NCBI GenBank assembly: GCA_036674765.1
Contig: JARVKI010000003.1
Span: forward strand, 558,001-622,000
DNA length: 64,000 bases
Reading direction: 5' to 3'
Origin: Seiridium cupressi
Lineage: Eukaryota > Ascomycota > Sordariomycetes > Amphisphaeriales > Sporocadaceae
Numbering within the stretch: the stretch's first letter is position 1; the number at the start of each line of letters is the position of its first letter. Under the pieces are notes generated by a model. It saw only the letters and a program-made list of their open reading frames with translations. It was not told the DNA's origin and ran no database searches. This document shows positions 48,433 to 58,813 of the stretch, piece after piece. The position numbers were made by a program, and so were the translations under genes.

Positions 48433-49010
48433 AGTCAAGCCCTTGCGTTCCCTGATAGATTTTCCAACATCGACTTCGTCGAATGATATATCGATCCCCG
48501 AATCGACGTGTTGTATAGGAAGTCGCCCACAGGTCCTCTCGCTCTCGGTATTGAATAGAAGCTCGAGTGCTCTTTGGCCGATTTCCATGGTTTCTGCCAC
48601 ATCTTCTCGGTGTAAGCCCTCAGCAGTGGACAATCGCTATTGGCAAGGAGATAGCAACGATTGACCGGGATACAGTGCCAGCCAACACCCAGGCTGGGAG
48701 TATAGGGCATATACCGAAAGGCTTGGTAGCTGCAGCCCGACAGACTTCGTAAGGATCGATGTCATGGGGAATGCAGGCATTTGCCATCTCATTGGCATAT
48801 GCAATGCACATCATTCGTTGGCAACTCCCGTACAGCTTCATCCTCCGGCTTGGGCACGGGGGAAATTGTTTCACACACAAGAGCATACAGCCGGACGATG
48901 GCGTCAAGTGAACCGGGTACCACATCATCAAGTCCAGAAATAACATTCGGAATCTTGTGTACGACCGCTCTGTTTGCCCGGGATCGACTCTCTACAAATA
49001 AGCAGTATTG
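48433..49010 (-). pseudogene. Decayed nucleotide-sugar (UDP-ManNAc/UDP-Glc type) dehydrogenase
   Basis: Pieces of a UDP-sugar 6-dehydrogenase of the UDP-ManNAc type appear in order on the minus strand but in changing frames. They are RVDPG (preceded by a TAG where homologues have Glu), then KIPNVISGLDDVVPG at 48956-48831, then MKLYGSCQRMMCIAYANEM to CRAAATKPFG at 48841-48713, then MPYTPSLGVGWHCIPVNRCY at 48710-48570, then MEIGQRALELLFNTESERT in a third frame. At least four frame changes and one stop separate them. The N-terminal NAD-binding half is not recognisable and the active-site region is broken. It is a clear relic of a gene once complete, and cannot make the enzyme. Confidence 0.8.
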
Positions 49011-50666
49011 AGTTCGTATATGACTATACCGATAAATACGGTGACTTATCTCAGAAGACATTCCCGGGACTAAAACCCTCTCAATGCTTTCTCTGCTATA
49101 CGACGGCTTTTCGCTGTCCAAGACACCGGGAAGAGAGTTTTTCCTATGAAAATTCTACCCCTTTTTTTCGTGGCCGGAGCTGTCACCCAGATTCCATATC
49201 CTTGGACGAGAAATATTCATTTGCAACAATAATAACAACAACAAAGTCACCTCAGCAGCTTTTAGCGCCCTAGATGTACTGACAACTGTGAGCAATTGTA
49301 TAACAGAAATTATCACGAGCAAACCACACTATTGCATGCAGATCCCGGTCAGCGAAATACTGGGCGCTAGGATTACATTTTGGACACAAGTGGTCGGCAG
49401 AATCGTAATTGACCACAAGATGACTTGAATCCGTTTGGGGACCATGCCGCCCGGCGTAGCAGTTCTTCAGAGTCATCGAGATCATCAACCACTCGATTGG
49501 ATACTGTCCCAGACAACTCCCACCGAGAAGCAAGCCACCAAGTCGACCGACAGGGACGACAGCATATCACAAGCATACATACTCTAGAGGCGCTACTTCG
49601 AATTTCAATGGAAGCGACATCTCAACTGTTCTGGGGAGATCAGATGACTACTGCGATCGGCCCTCTCAAGCATGATCCGAAGGCTCAAGCGTAAATTTCC
49701 TGGCCGTTCCAATTTAGAGGACCCTCCGCCCTGGCCTGAACCACCTGTTTCGCCCAGGCACTTGAGCGGACCTTTTACAGAAAAAGGCAAATGCAAGGGT
49801 AAGGTTTCGCGGCTCTTGGTTCGCGGGAATGGCTACAGGGACCGCGTCCGTGCCGCCATGGATCTTTCACATGTCGGAGTCCCATTCATGTTATAGTAGC
49901 TTCAGGAACAGAAGCACAAACTGATCGCTGCCATCCATCAAGGTCGCGCAATGACAATGGCTGGTCCGGCCTGGGGCCATGCAACGTGAAGACCACGAAG
50001 TAGATGATGGCGCCATAGTCGTGGATCCTGGTTCCATACTCATGCCATCTCTCACATTGCAAACCTTGCCAAGTCCGCCACGAAAATAAATCGTTCCCTT
50101 TTGCAAATGCGGCTCCATCGTAAAAATATATGACGCAAGTGTCTCTGTCAAACTTTCGGGGTAGGGCTGTTGGCATCGGCCTGGTGATGAGAGGGGCCAC
50201 CCCACGAACCCCACACCCACAGTAATGAAACCCCAGACCTTCAGTGAGTGATTGGCGCGCATAAAGGAGTGATCGACACTCAACCTGCCCCAAACGATGA
50301 CAACATAGGCCTGGATGCCCCCGACGCGGTCAGCAGACCAACCACGTCGCTTCGACAGTGAAGCGGCTCAACTTTTCAACGGCTAGAGCTTCTCTGACTG
50401 CTGCTGGAAGCACATCGCTATGACTCGCTACCAGGGTTCGCGGTCCGGGATCGGCTTACTCCCGATAAATCATGCTGTTCATGCCAAGGCAAATGTTCAC
50501 GATGAGCTCGACTCGGGCCTGGCGGTGTCATGGGAGCCGAGTGAGCGGAACCTCCTCAGACCACATATACTTGAAAGCCCCGCCCTTTTGTGCCGGGTCT
50601 CCTCCTTGCCATAGTCACCAACGGAACTGAACACTCAAGAGGCACAGGCGTCCAGCGCGTTGCAGA
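49011..50666. other. intergenic stretch with unassigned frames
   Basis: 1.65 kb before the sugar porter. On the plus strand a frame at 49425-49694 starts MNPFGDHAARRSSSSESSRS and another at 49672-49896 holds RLKRKFPGRSNLEDPPPWPE; they overlap by 23 nt and together look like a disordered fungal protein, but no family or splice pattern is recognised. Long frames on the minus strand at 49886-50293 also lack any domain. Possibly a second decayed gene beside the dehydrogenase relic. Confidence 0.3.
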
Positions 50667-52816
50667 ATGGAGCGACTTCCAGGGTTCAATGTTGCCAACG
50701 TGCTAGAGAAGCGCCAGCTTCTCATAGCCATCAACTGTATTGCGGCCTTGTCCATCTTCTTCTTCGGCTATGACCAAGGAATGATGGGTGGCGTCAACAA
50801 CGCCAAGGACTACATCGACTTGATGGGGTTTGGTTATGTTGATCCAGTCACCCAGGAACCGATCGTCACGGACAGTCTATTGCAGGGCGGGATCGTGTCT
50901 GTATACTACCTCGGTACTTTATTCGGCTGCCTGTTTGGCGGGTGGATCGGAGATAAAATTGGGAGAGTTAAAACCATCGCAGTTGGAGCAGTATGGGCTA
51001 TCATCGGAGCATGTCTGCAGTGCTCGGCAATGAACCACAACTGGATGATCTGCGGTAAGCAAACCTTGAGACAGTGGAATATAGGCTCAGGAGTTGACAG
51101 TTCGTAGCTCGAGCGGTTAACGGTATCGGGACGGGCGTTCTCAACGCCATCGTGCCTGTTTGGGCCACTGAGACCGCTGAACACACCTCAAGAGGGCAGT
51201 TCATTGCTATTGAGTTCACACTTAACATTTTTGGTGTGGTCGTGGCGTATTGGCTGGAGTTCGGCTTGTCGTATGTTGACAACGGCAACTCTGCAGTGCG
51301 ATGGCGGTTCCCCATCGCCTTCCAGATCCTCCCGCTTCTAGTCCTCTTAGCCGCGGTGTGGTTTTTCCCAGAGTCGCCGCGTTGGCTAGTGAAAGCTGGA
51401 CGGGACGAAGAAGCCAGGTATATCTTGCGTCGTCTCCGCGGGTCGACCGGGGACGACGCTAAACGCGCTGAGCTTGAGTATCAGGACATTCGTAACATTG
51501 TGGAGCTGGAGTCCAAAGAGTCATCCAAAAACTCTTACTTTCACATGTTCTTCGGTATTGGTTCTGGCGAGTTGCATACGGCCCGCCGCGTTCAGCTCGT
51601 TATTTGGCTTCAGGTCATCCAAGAATGGGTGGGGATCGCTGGTGTTACGATTGTGCGTATATACTGGCGCTTCCTGTAAACTTGTGAGAAAACCGAGAGG
51701 CTGACATGTTTCTGTTGCGCAGTACGCCCCAACTATATTCCGTATCGCTGGATTCGATACAGTGAAAAGCCAGTGGATCAGTGGGCTAAATAATATCTTT
51801 TACATGTTCGCGACGTTGATTTGCGTCTTTACTCTAGACCGAATTGGGCGTCGGTGGACTTTGTATTGGGGAGCTGTTGGCCAAGGTGTTGCCATGTTTC
51901 TGGCTGGGGCTTTCTCGCGCCTAGGCCAAGAGGCCACGAGAGACGGCGATCTCGCTAAAGCCAACTCTTATGGAGCTGCCGCAGCTTCATTTGTGTTCAT
52001 ATTTACCTCGGTCTTCGGGGCCACATGGCTCACCGTACCTTGGCTATATCCGGGTGAGTACCTTCGAGTAGGCTTAGACTTGACCAGACTAACGAAATTC
52101 CAATAGCGGAGATATTTCCTTTACAAGTTCGAGCTAAAGGCAACGCCTGGGGAGTTTTTGGCTGGAGTATCGGCAACGGGTGGCTCACCTTGCTTTGTCC
52201 CGTTAGTAAGTGAATCTCGGTGTCATCCCATCCCTTTATTGTCTGTTTTAGGCGCAATCACTCTTTGATCGTGAACCATAAGCGATAATTCTCGATACTT
52301 CACCAAGCATGCTCGAAAACAGAGTCGCTGACACCCAGTGTAGTGTTCAATGCGATTGGAGAGAATACTCTGCACATATTCGGGGCGTGCAACATTCTCG
52401 CAATCCCGATCGTCTGGGCTTTCTATCCCGAGAGTAATCAAAGGACCTTGGAAGAAATGGATCTTTTGTTTGCTGCAGATACACCATGGGTTTGGGACGC
52501 TGAGAAAACATTTGAACGGCTCAAGTTGGAACAACCCGACCTGATTCAGTAAGTAACTTCCAGAGTTATTTCATGCCCCTTAAAGCCTGTGTTAGGAGTT
52601 GGTCATTCTTAGTTGAGCGTTCCTGCTCTTGGAACATGGTCTTCAGTTCCCGATACTTCGCCAAGCATAGCCGAAGAAAGGATCGCTAACCTTATGTGTT
52701 GTAGTGCTGCTAAGAAGGGGGAGAGGGTCGTTGACCCAGAGGTCGGAGTATTGGCACACCATGAGAATGGAGAAGTACCCATGCACGAGGAGCGTCTTGG
52801 AAAAGTCTCATCGTAG
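50667..52816 (+). CDS. MFS sugar porter
   Basis: Twelve-helix proton-coupled sugar transporter of the fungal sugar porter family, plasma membrane. Six exons: 50667-51054, 51108-51652, 51723-52053, 52107-52205, 52344-52548 and 52705-52816, giving 559 residues. Family motifs: FFFGYDQGMMGGV, GGWIGDKIGRVKT, FFPESPRWLVKAGR, LQVIQEWVGIAGVTIYAP, DRIGRRW, WLTVPWLYPAEIFPLQVRAK and YPESNQRTLEEMD. The C-terminal tail (DPEVGVLAHHENGE) is cytosolic. Every junction keeps frame. Introns 4 and 5 (138 and 156 nt) are related to each other and to introns in other genes, whereas introns 1-3 are ordinary short ones. The substrate cannot be assigned; hexose, xylose and lactose carriers all look like this. Confidence 0.93.
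52206..52343 (+). repeat. Introner-like intron C (sugar porter intron 4)
   Basis: 138-nt intron, phase 1. Its donor end aligns with intron 5 of the same gene (GTAAGTGAATCTCGG against GTAAGTAACTTCCAG, then YATYYCATSCC), and 52291-52310 matches 52649-52668 at 18 of 20 positions (CGATACTTC, CCAAGCAT). A GCTGAC branch site lies 19 nt before the acceptor AG. Confidence 0.8.
52549..52704 (+). repeat. Introner-like intron B (sugar porter intron 5)
   Basis: 156-nt intron, phase 2, with strong GTAAGT donor, GCTAAC branch site and GTTGTAG acceptor. It is the most central copy: it matches A at the 5' and 3' ends, C at the 3' block and E at the 5' block. Two small hairpins are visible, GTTCC/GGAAC (7-nt loop) and CTTCG/CGAAG (11-nt loop), the second just before the branch site. 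Confidence 0.85.
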
Positions 52817-53565
52817 ACGTATTACATCAATGCCACTGAACAGATCAGTTCAGATTTCGCGCACGGGGTATCCCCGTTCGACAACCTGGAACTTGAGGGC
52901 GAAGGGGGTTGAGGACGGATCGCCCTCGAGTCTGAGATATCCTAGACTATTGAAACTCTAAATTGGCGGTTACCCACGAGCTGTCTCAGACACGAAAGCT
53001 ATTGACCAGATATTGGTCTGTCCAAATGGAACTTTCCAGCATCCCAGTCATAAGTATTCTGTCCGTGGGTCTATTGGCTGAATTCCTGTGCTTAACCCAG
53101 TGCCGTTGGGTTGGTAAAGTTGTCGTGAGCATCCGCATGGCTATTTACTACAAGGTCGGTTAGTCATCAGAACACTAGGCTACGAGTTCATTCTGCCTTA
53201 CCTCGAAGCTTGATAATTCATTTGTATGCCGTGATGAACACTAAGAATAAAGGGTGCGCCTTTCTTGGATGTCTTTTGGTTAGGACGTATACATGCATAA
53301 CGTGGGCTTAATTAGGCTATTCTCGACATATCCTTGAAACGGGGTAGCCTGGACCCATGTCGCAACTTGCCGAGGTTCATTAAATACCGGCCATGTAGAC
53401 GCCCAGTATGTGATCACCCCCTGGATCAAATGCGCGAAGTCAAATGATTGCTCGATTATTATATTTGCCTTAGTGAGAGAATTGGGGGACGCCGAGAGCT
53501 TCTATAGTAAGATTCCGTCGTCAAGTTCTAGAATCTCATCGCCAAGACACAGAGGTCGTTATAAA
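52817..53565. other. intergenic region
   Basis: 749 nt between the sugar porter and the thioesterase-like gene on the same strand. No gene or repeat seen. ATAAA directly precedes the next start codon. Confidence 0.45.
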
Positions 53566-54561
53566 ATGGCTTCCTTCTCCCAAGTCCTGCAAGTCGAAGC
53601 GATTGATTCCCACTCATATCGCGCAAACCTCAGAGATGAGTGGAGCATTGGATCTGGTAAGAGAACTCGCTACTGAGACAGAGAAATAGCACTGATACGG
53701 AAAGTTCCCCATGGGGGCGTGGTCACTTCGGTTCTGCAGTCCGTCGCGCGGAAGCACTTCCTCACAACCCTGCAGTCTCAAAACCAGCCAGACTGCATCA
53801 CGCTTCACGTTGACTTTGTGCAACGGACGTCTGTCGGCCCTGCAGTTGTGAAGGTCCAGGACCTGAAGCTGGGCCGGCAGACGTCGACGGTGCAGCTCAC
53901 ACTTACGCAAGGAGGTCGCAATGAGGTCCTGGCGGTGCTTACGCATGCTAATATCGCACTCGAGTCGGGATTGAGTCTGCCTACAGCGTGGGCTCTCAAT
54001 CCTACTCCGCATCCCGCTGATTTAAACGCGCTCGCCAAGCACGGCACGGATGGAACCTGGGTACTGTGGAACTCGCCACGGCCGGATTTCAGGAAGGCCT
54101 CCTTGAATGTGAACATATATACTCCGAAGGGCGCAAGGGTGGACAGGGGGATCATGGAACAGTGGGTCAGGTTCAAGAACGGCGAACGCTTCACAAATAC
54201 ATGCTTGGGTTTACTGAGTGACATGTTTCCTCAGATGGCAGAGTCGTATACTGACGACCAGGAAGCATTGGAAAAAGCGAACATTTCGCAGAAGCAGTTG
54301 ACTATGCATTGGTATCCAACGCTGGCCTTGAATCTCGACATTAAGAAGCTTTTGCCAGAAGGAGGAGCCGAGTGGGTGTTTGTGAGAATTCAGTCAAAGG
54401 CCATTGCAAATGGGAGGAAGGACTTGGAGGTTATCATTATGGATGAGAAGGGCGAACTTGTCGCCTTGAGCCACCATGTGGCTATGATTCTCAGCTCGTC
54501 TAGAAATTTGGCGAAGAGGGGAGAAGGCAAGAAGAGCGGGAGCGATGGAAGCAAGCTATAA
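53566..54561 (+). CDS. Acyl-CoA thioesterase-like (hotdog fold) protein
   Basis: Member of the TesB/4HBT_3 thioesterase-like superfamily, which hydrolyses acyl-CoA or similar thioesters, cytosolic or peroxisomal. Two exons, 53566-53656 and 53705-54561, giving 315 residues. Seen: FSQVLQVEAIDSHSYRANLR with DEWSIGSVPHGGVV (first hotdog, with the conserved HGG), TLHVDFVQRTSVGPAVVKV, and the second hotdog with LTMHWYPTLALNLDIKKLLP and EWVFVRIQSKAIANGRKDLE, then DEKGELVALSHHVAMIL. No C-terminal peroxisomal tripeptide (it ends SKL-like: DGSKL), so the last three residues SKL are in fact a canonical PTS1 signal, pointing to the peroxisome. Confidence 0.88.
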
Positions 54562-55189
54562 CGCAGGCCATATCTGTGGTGCCATAACCTTATCGAAGAA
54601 GGTTCCGATCTATGAACAAGATACCAATACTAATCCAGGTATTTGCCGAACCGTCAGCAGCAGAGACAGGATACCCAGCGAAGAGAATGATTTTCGGTGG
54701 CGTTCCATTCATCGCCACACAGACGATGGTATAGTGAGGCATTCGGTAGCGACGCTGTAATACACAGTCGCAGTCTGCAGGACAGGTCTTGGCAATGCAT
54801 AATGCTTCAGAAGGGGCGCAGGAGTATAGATAGTCTTGGCGTAGCCCTGCCTGGCCAGTCCCCATAATCACAGCCCGCGAGGAGCGGAGCATTGGTCAAG
54901 TTGAAAACACTTAATTGATCCAATTAATCATATGCTTCCAATCAATGTTATTTTCCGGAGATATAGACGATAAGGACGAGATGTCTAACTCTGCAGAGTT
55001 TAGCATTACGCAGGCTATCCACTGTTCACCAGCTGCGGTTTCCACTTGGTTCAGGCTATAGTGGATTCATCGGTCCGAACGACTGCATCAGAGCGGAGGA
55101 CAGCGGAGGTTGACGAGATTTTTCTGCACGAGTATAAAAGACCTAGATATGAAGTCGGGGGTGTCGGGGCGCCTCCAGGAGCCCAAAGG
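54562..55189. promoter_or_regulatory. Thioesterase / Git1-like intergenic region
   Basis: 628 nt between two genes on the same strand, holding the promoter of the permease gene (TATA box listed). No other gene. Confidence 0.5.
55133..55140 (+). promoter_or_regulatory. TATA box of the Git1-like permease gene
   Basis: TATAAAAG lies 50 nt before the chosen start codon at 55190. A match this good at this distance suggests a short leader and excludes starts further upstream. Confidence 0.6.
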
Positions 55190-56901
55190 ATGCAGCGAGG
55201 AGCCATCATGTCAGTCAAGCAGGACCTACCGCCACAAATGGCCCCAGAGTCACGACCTGATGAAAAACGTGCACTTAATATGGAGGGAGTGTCTACCTCT
55301 CCAGACGAGAAAGCCGGGGATGGCTCCCTGGGACGAAGAGCCGGTAGCATTTTCACCATCGCAGGGAGTGCCATGGCCAATTTCTCGGATGGCTACCAGC
55401 AGAATCTTGCCTCGTCTACAAACGTAATCTTCAATCATTTAATTGGCACCGAAGCCTATACTTCAGCCAAACAGGTAAGCATTTGTGGTTAACCTCTTGC
55501 CTTTCTAAAAAGCTGTCTTGATGGTGGGAATTCCCTGGCCCGCGTGCCTTGCCCCTGGCTGTTTGCCAAGTATACACGAAGTAAAGACGTCTAACCCCCA
55601 AGTTCTGCATAGACAAGAATCTCAAACTCTTTACTCGTGGGTTCTGTTATTGGTATTGTGCTGTTTGGATATTTGGCGGATAAGTTCAGCCGTAAAGGGG
55701 GCAGTATGTTACATCTCATCCCTGCCACCGCTCATTGCTGATCGGAGAATTCAGTGCTCGTTACATCTGGACTGGTAGTCATTGGCAGTCTGATGTCGAC
55801 GCTTGCCTTCCAAGTGAACGGCGTAGATGCCATGATCTGGTATATGACCATTGCTCGCGGGACCGCTGGCGTCGGGGTTGGAGGAGAGTACCCGACGTCA
55901 GCCGCTGCCGCACTCGAGGGTTCACAGGAACATTTTGACTCCAATCGCGGGCCCATTCAGGTGCTTATTTCAACTCTGCAAGCAACCTCGGGCTCGGCTG
56001 TGTGCACTTTCGTCTATCTCATGGCTCTGATCGGCAGCGGGAATGACTTGATCATAGCATTCCACGCCATATATGCCATAGCCATTTTTCTGCCCATGTT
56101 CGTGGTGGTCATCCGGTGGCGCATGCAAGACGGGAAGTTATTTGCCCGTAGCAATTTCAAGAAGCGCTCCATACCGTGGCTGTTACTCCTCAGGCAGTAT
56201 TTCTGGCGCATTCTGGGTACTTCGGCGGCGTTCTTCCTCTACGATTTTGTCAACTTGTAAGTCGGCGGCCCCTCAGCGCTCCTGCACGATTGCGATGAAT
56301 TCCAAACTAACCGGGGGTTAGTCCAAACTCCATCATGTCATCAGTCATCATCGATTCTCTTGTCCCTGGCAAGAACGTCCGTCACGTGGCTTTGTGGCAG
56401 CTCTATCTCGCCCTAATGCCCATTCCTGGAGTTTTGATCGGCGCCTGGCTCGTGAATAAGATTGGGCGCCGCTGGACCGGAATCGTGGGACTGATGGGTG
56501 GCTATGTGATCATCGGCTTTATCATTGGCGGCTGCTACGAAAAGCTTACGCAAGATGCTCTGCCCGCATTTATCGTACTCTACGGCTTGCTTCAAGCGTT
56601 CGGACATCTCGGACCTGGTGCAACAATAGGCCTGATCTCGTGCGAGGCATTCCCGACAGCTGCCCGAGGAATGGGCTATGGTATAGCCGCCGGCTTCGGA
56701 AAGGCTGGGGCGGCGGTCGGCACTCAGGTCTTCACCCCCATCCGGGCGGCAGCAGGGCCGGCTTCGACATTTTATGTGGCTGGAGGTGTGGGCATCCTCA
56801 CTTCAGCTATTTACTACTTTCTGCCCGAGGGTAGCAGGACAGATCTAGAGCGGGCCGACGAAGACTTTGAGCGCTTGTTGGAAACACACGGATGCGAGTG
56901 A
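55190..56901 (+). CDS. Git1/phosphate-type MFS permease
   Basis: Twelve-helix symporter of the phosphate:H+ group, closest in form to glycerophosphoinositol permease Git1. Four exons: 55190-55474, 55613-55703, 55755-56256 and 56322-56901, giving 485 residues. Family marks: AMANFSDGYQQNLASSTNVI, GYLADKFSRKGG, TIARGTAGVGVGGEYPTSAA, FFLYDFVNFPNSIMSSVI and ALMPIPGVLIGAWLVNKIGR, GLLQAFGHLGPGATIGLI and FPTAARGMGYGIAAGFGKAG. The N-terminus is a charged 50-residue cytosolic stretch. A second Met at 55208 is an equally possible start. Intron 1 is introner-like. It probably takes up phosphate or glycerophosphodiesters; which one cannot be seen. Confidence 0.9.
55475..55612 (+). repeat. Introner-like intron D (Git1-like intron 1)
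   Basis: 138-nt intron, phase 0, the most diverged copy at its 5' end. Its 3' part aligns well with RTA1 intron E: GTTTGSCAA, then GAAG, then CTAACCCC, AAGT, CTG and TAG, in the same order and spacing. It also shares GCCAAG and CGAAG with intron B. The match spans the branch site but goes well beyond what splice consensus needs. Confidence 0.7.
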
Positions 56902-57438
56902 GACTGTGGTTCGAGAGGATTCGCACCCATGCGCGTCGAGCTCGTCATTAGTTAGTACGCTTAGCAGCAAAAGTACACTTAAAAAAAAGAACATGGTATG
57001 CGTGGTCCTAGTGACATTATATCAGCCAGATGGTGCCGGTTCCGCAGTTTATTTCCTAGCCCGTGCAGCTTGGCTTATAGAGCGGGCATCCTCTGAAATG
57101 TCATTGGTGATAGGTACGATATAGGTAAGCAGCGATCCCTGTGCTCCCCACAAATTGCCCCAACAGGCTGACTTGACGAATGCGACGTTCATATCCGAAT
57201 GGCGCAGCAAATTAAGTGCATAGCTGAATTACTAAATACCCAGCAGCTATGCTAGGATTGACGTAGACAGGCAAGACTAGTATACGGCACAGCCAAATGT
57301 ACAATACTATATAATGCCTCTGGGCGACTTGGCAACTTGGCAGATTGATACCTTCCATTGGGCTTCCTATCATACATTATAGCCTAGGTTCTCGGCCCGA
57401 ACAATCCCCTCACACAATCTATTGTCGGCGTATTCGAT
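56902..57438. promoter_or_regulatory. Permease / hydrolase intergenic region
   Basis: 537 nt between two genes on the same strand. It should contain the hydrolase promoter. An A8 run lies at about 56.98 kb. No gene. Confidence 0.45.
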
Positions 57439-58813
57439 ATGAAGTACAATAGTATATTGTTCCTTGTCGGCGCCCAGTTGAGTTTGCACTCGATGGCTGA
57501 GGTCCGTCTATGTTTTCTTTGTGGTCACCAATACTCCGAATGGCGCTGATAATCTTGTATAATAGGCTGCCTACAATGGTACCGAGAATAGCACTGTTCC
57601 GATGTATCCTATGAGCGAGGATGAAGAGTTCTCTTTCATCCTAACAGAAGCTCTCGCACTGGCCAATGGCGGAGGTGCTGCCACGAGCGAGGTCCTCCGC
57701 GCTGCAAGTCAGATCGTCCCTGGTGATGTCGACAGTTGGTATGAAGAATTCTACTGGCTAGCAGAGCAGATACATGGTCTGGCACTGCAGGCCAAAACTC
57801 CGACATCAAAGCGGGAGGCGTTCTTCCACGCGTCTTCTTATTACCGGCTCTCGAGTTTCTTTCTGACTAGCAATACGAGCGATTCTCGGCTGTACAGCAT
57901 CTGGGACTCGGTTCTCAGTGATTTCCACCAAGCCATCTCGTACCTACCAATACCCGGGGAGGTCTTCAGCGTCCAAGGCCCCAGCTATGAAGTCCCTGGA
58001 TATTTCTTCAAAGCCGCTAAGAGCAATTGCACCAAAGTCCCCACACTCGTTGTCGGCACTGGGTACGATGCGGCTCAGGAGGATAGTTGGCACAGCCTGG
58101 GCAAGGAGGTCCTCGATCGCGGCTGGAATCTTGTCACATACGAGGGTCCAGGGCAGCCGACCGTTCGAAGGCAGCAACAAATTGGGTTCACTCCGGAATG
58201 GTGGGACGTTGTGACTCCTATAGTGGACTGGCTGGCAACTCGTGGTGATGTCGACATGGACAACCTAGCCCTTGTCGGCCTCTCATTCGGCGGCCAGCTC
58301 GCACCACTCGCCGCTACGCGGGAGCACCGCTTCAAGGCCGTATTGTCGATGGACGGGCTCGTCGATATGCAGACGGCACTCCTGGGGCAGTTCGGCCAGC
58401 TGGCCACGATCTTCGCTTCCGGCAACTCTTCGTATTTCGACGCGGCGATGGCATATTCTCTTTCTCTCCCAGCTGCACCGACTTCTTTCAAATGGGTTGC
58501 TGGGCAGAGCCTGTGGGCTTTCAACACCACCTCGTATTACGACTGGCTCAAGCAGCTAGGTACATTTGCGCTCATGCAGGAGAAGGTGGATAATATCACG
58601 GCATACCCCTGGGTCGGCCGAGGAGAGAACGATGACGTGGTCGGAGGTCAGGAGGCAACGTTGGCCGGGTACTACAATGCAAGTGGCAATCACAATGCAT
58701 CATACTATGTCTTTCCGACGGACCTTGGTGCTGGCGAGCACTGCCAACTGGGCGCCGAGCCGTACTTGGCACAAATCGCATTTGACTGGCTCGATGGCAT
58801 CTTTTCGGCTTGA
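57439..58813 (+). CDS. Secreted alpha/beta hydrolase
   Basis: Serine hydrolase of the alpha/beta fold, of the fungal group related to 2,6-dihydroxypseudooxynicotine hydrolase/FrsA-like esterases. Two exons, 57439-57501 and 57566-58813, giving 436 residues. Exon 1 codes a signal peptide (MKYNSILFLVGAQLSLHSMA). Seen: an N-terminal helical cap domain, GYFFKAAKSNCTKVPTLVVG, YEGPGQ, the nucleophile elbow GLSFG (259-263) with Ser261, and a C-terminal GAGEHC with the likely catalytic His. Several N-glycosylation sequons fit secretion. The GTCCGT donor of the intron is weak, but the signal peptide and frame support it. Natural substrate unknown; these enzymes cleave C-C or ester bonds. Confidence 0.88.
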
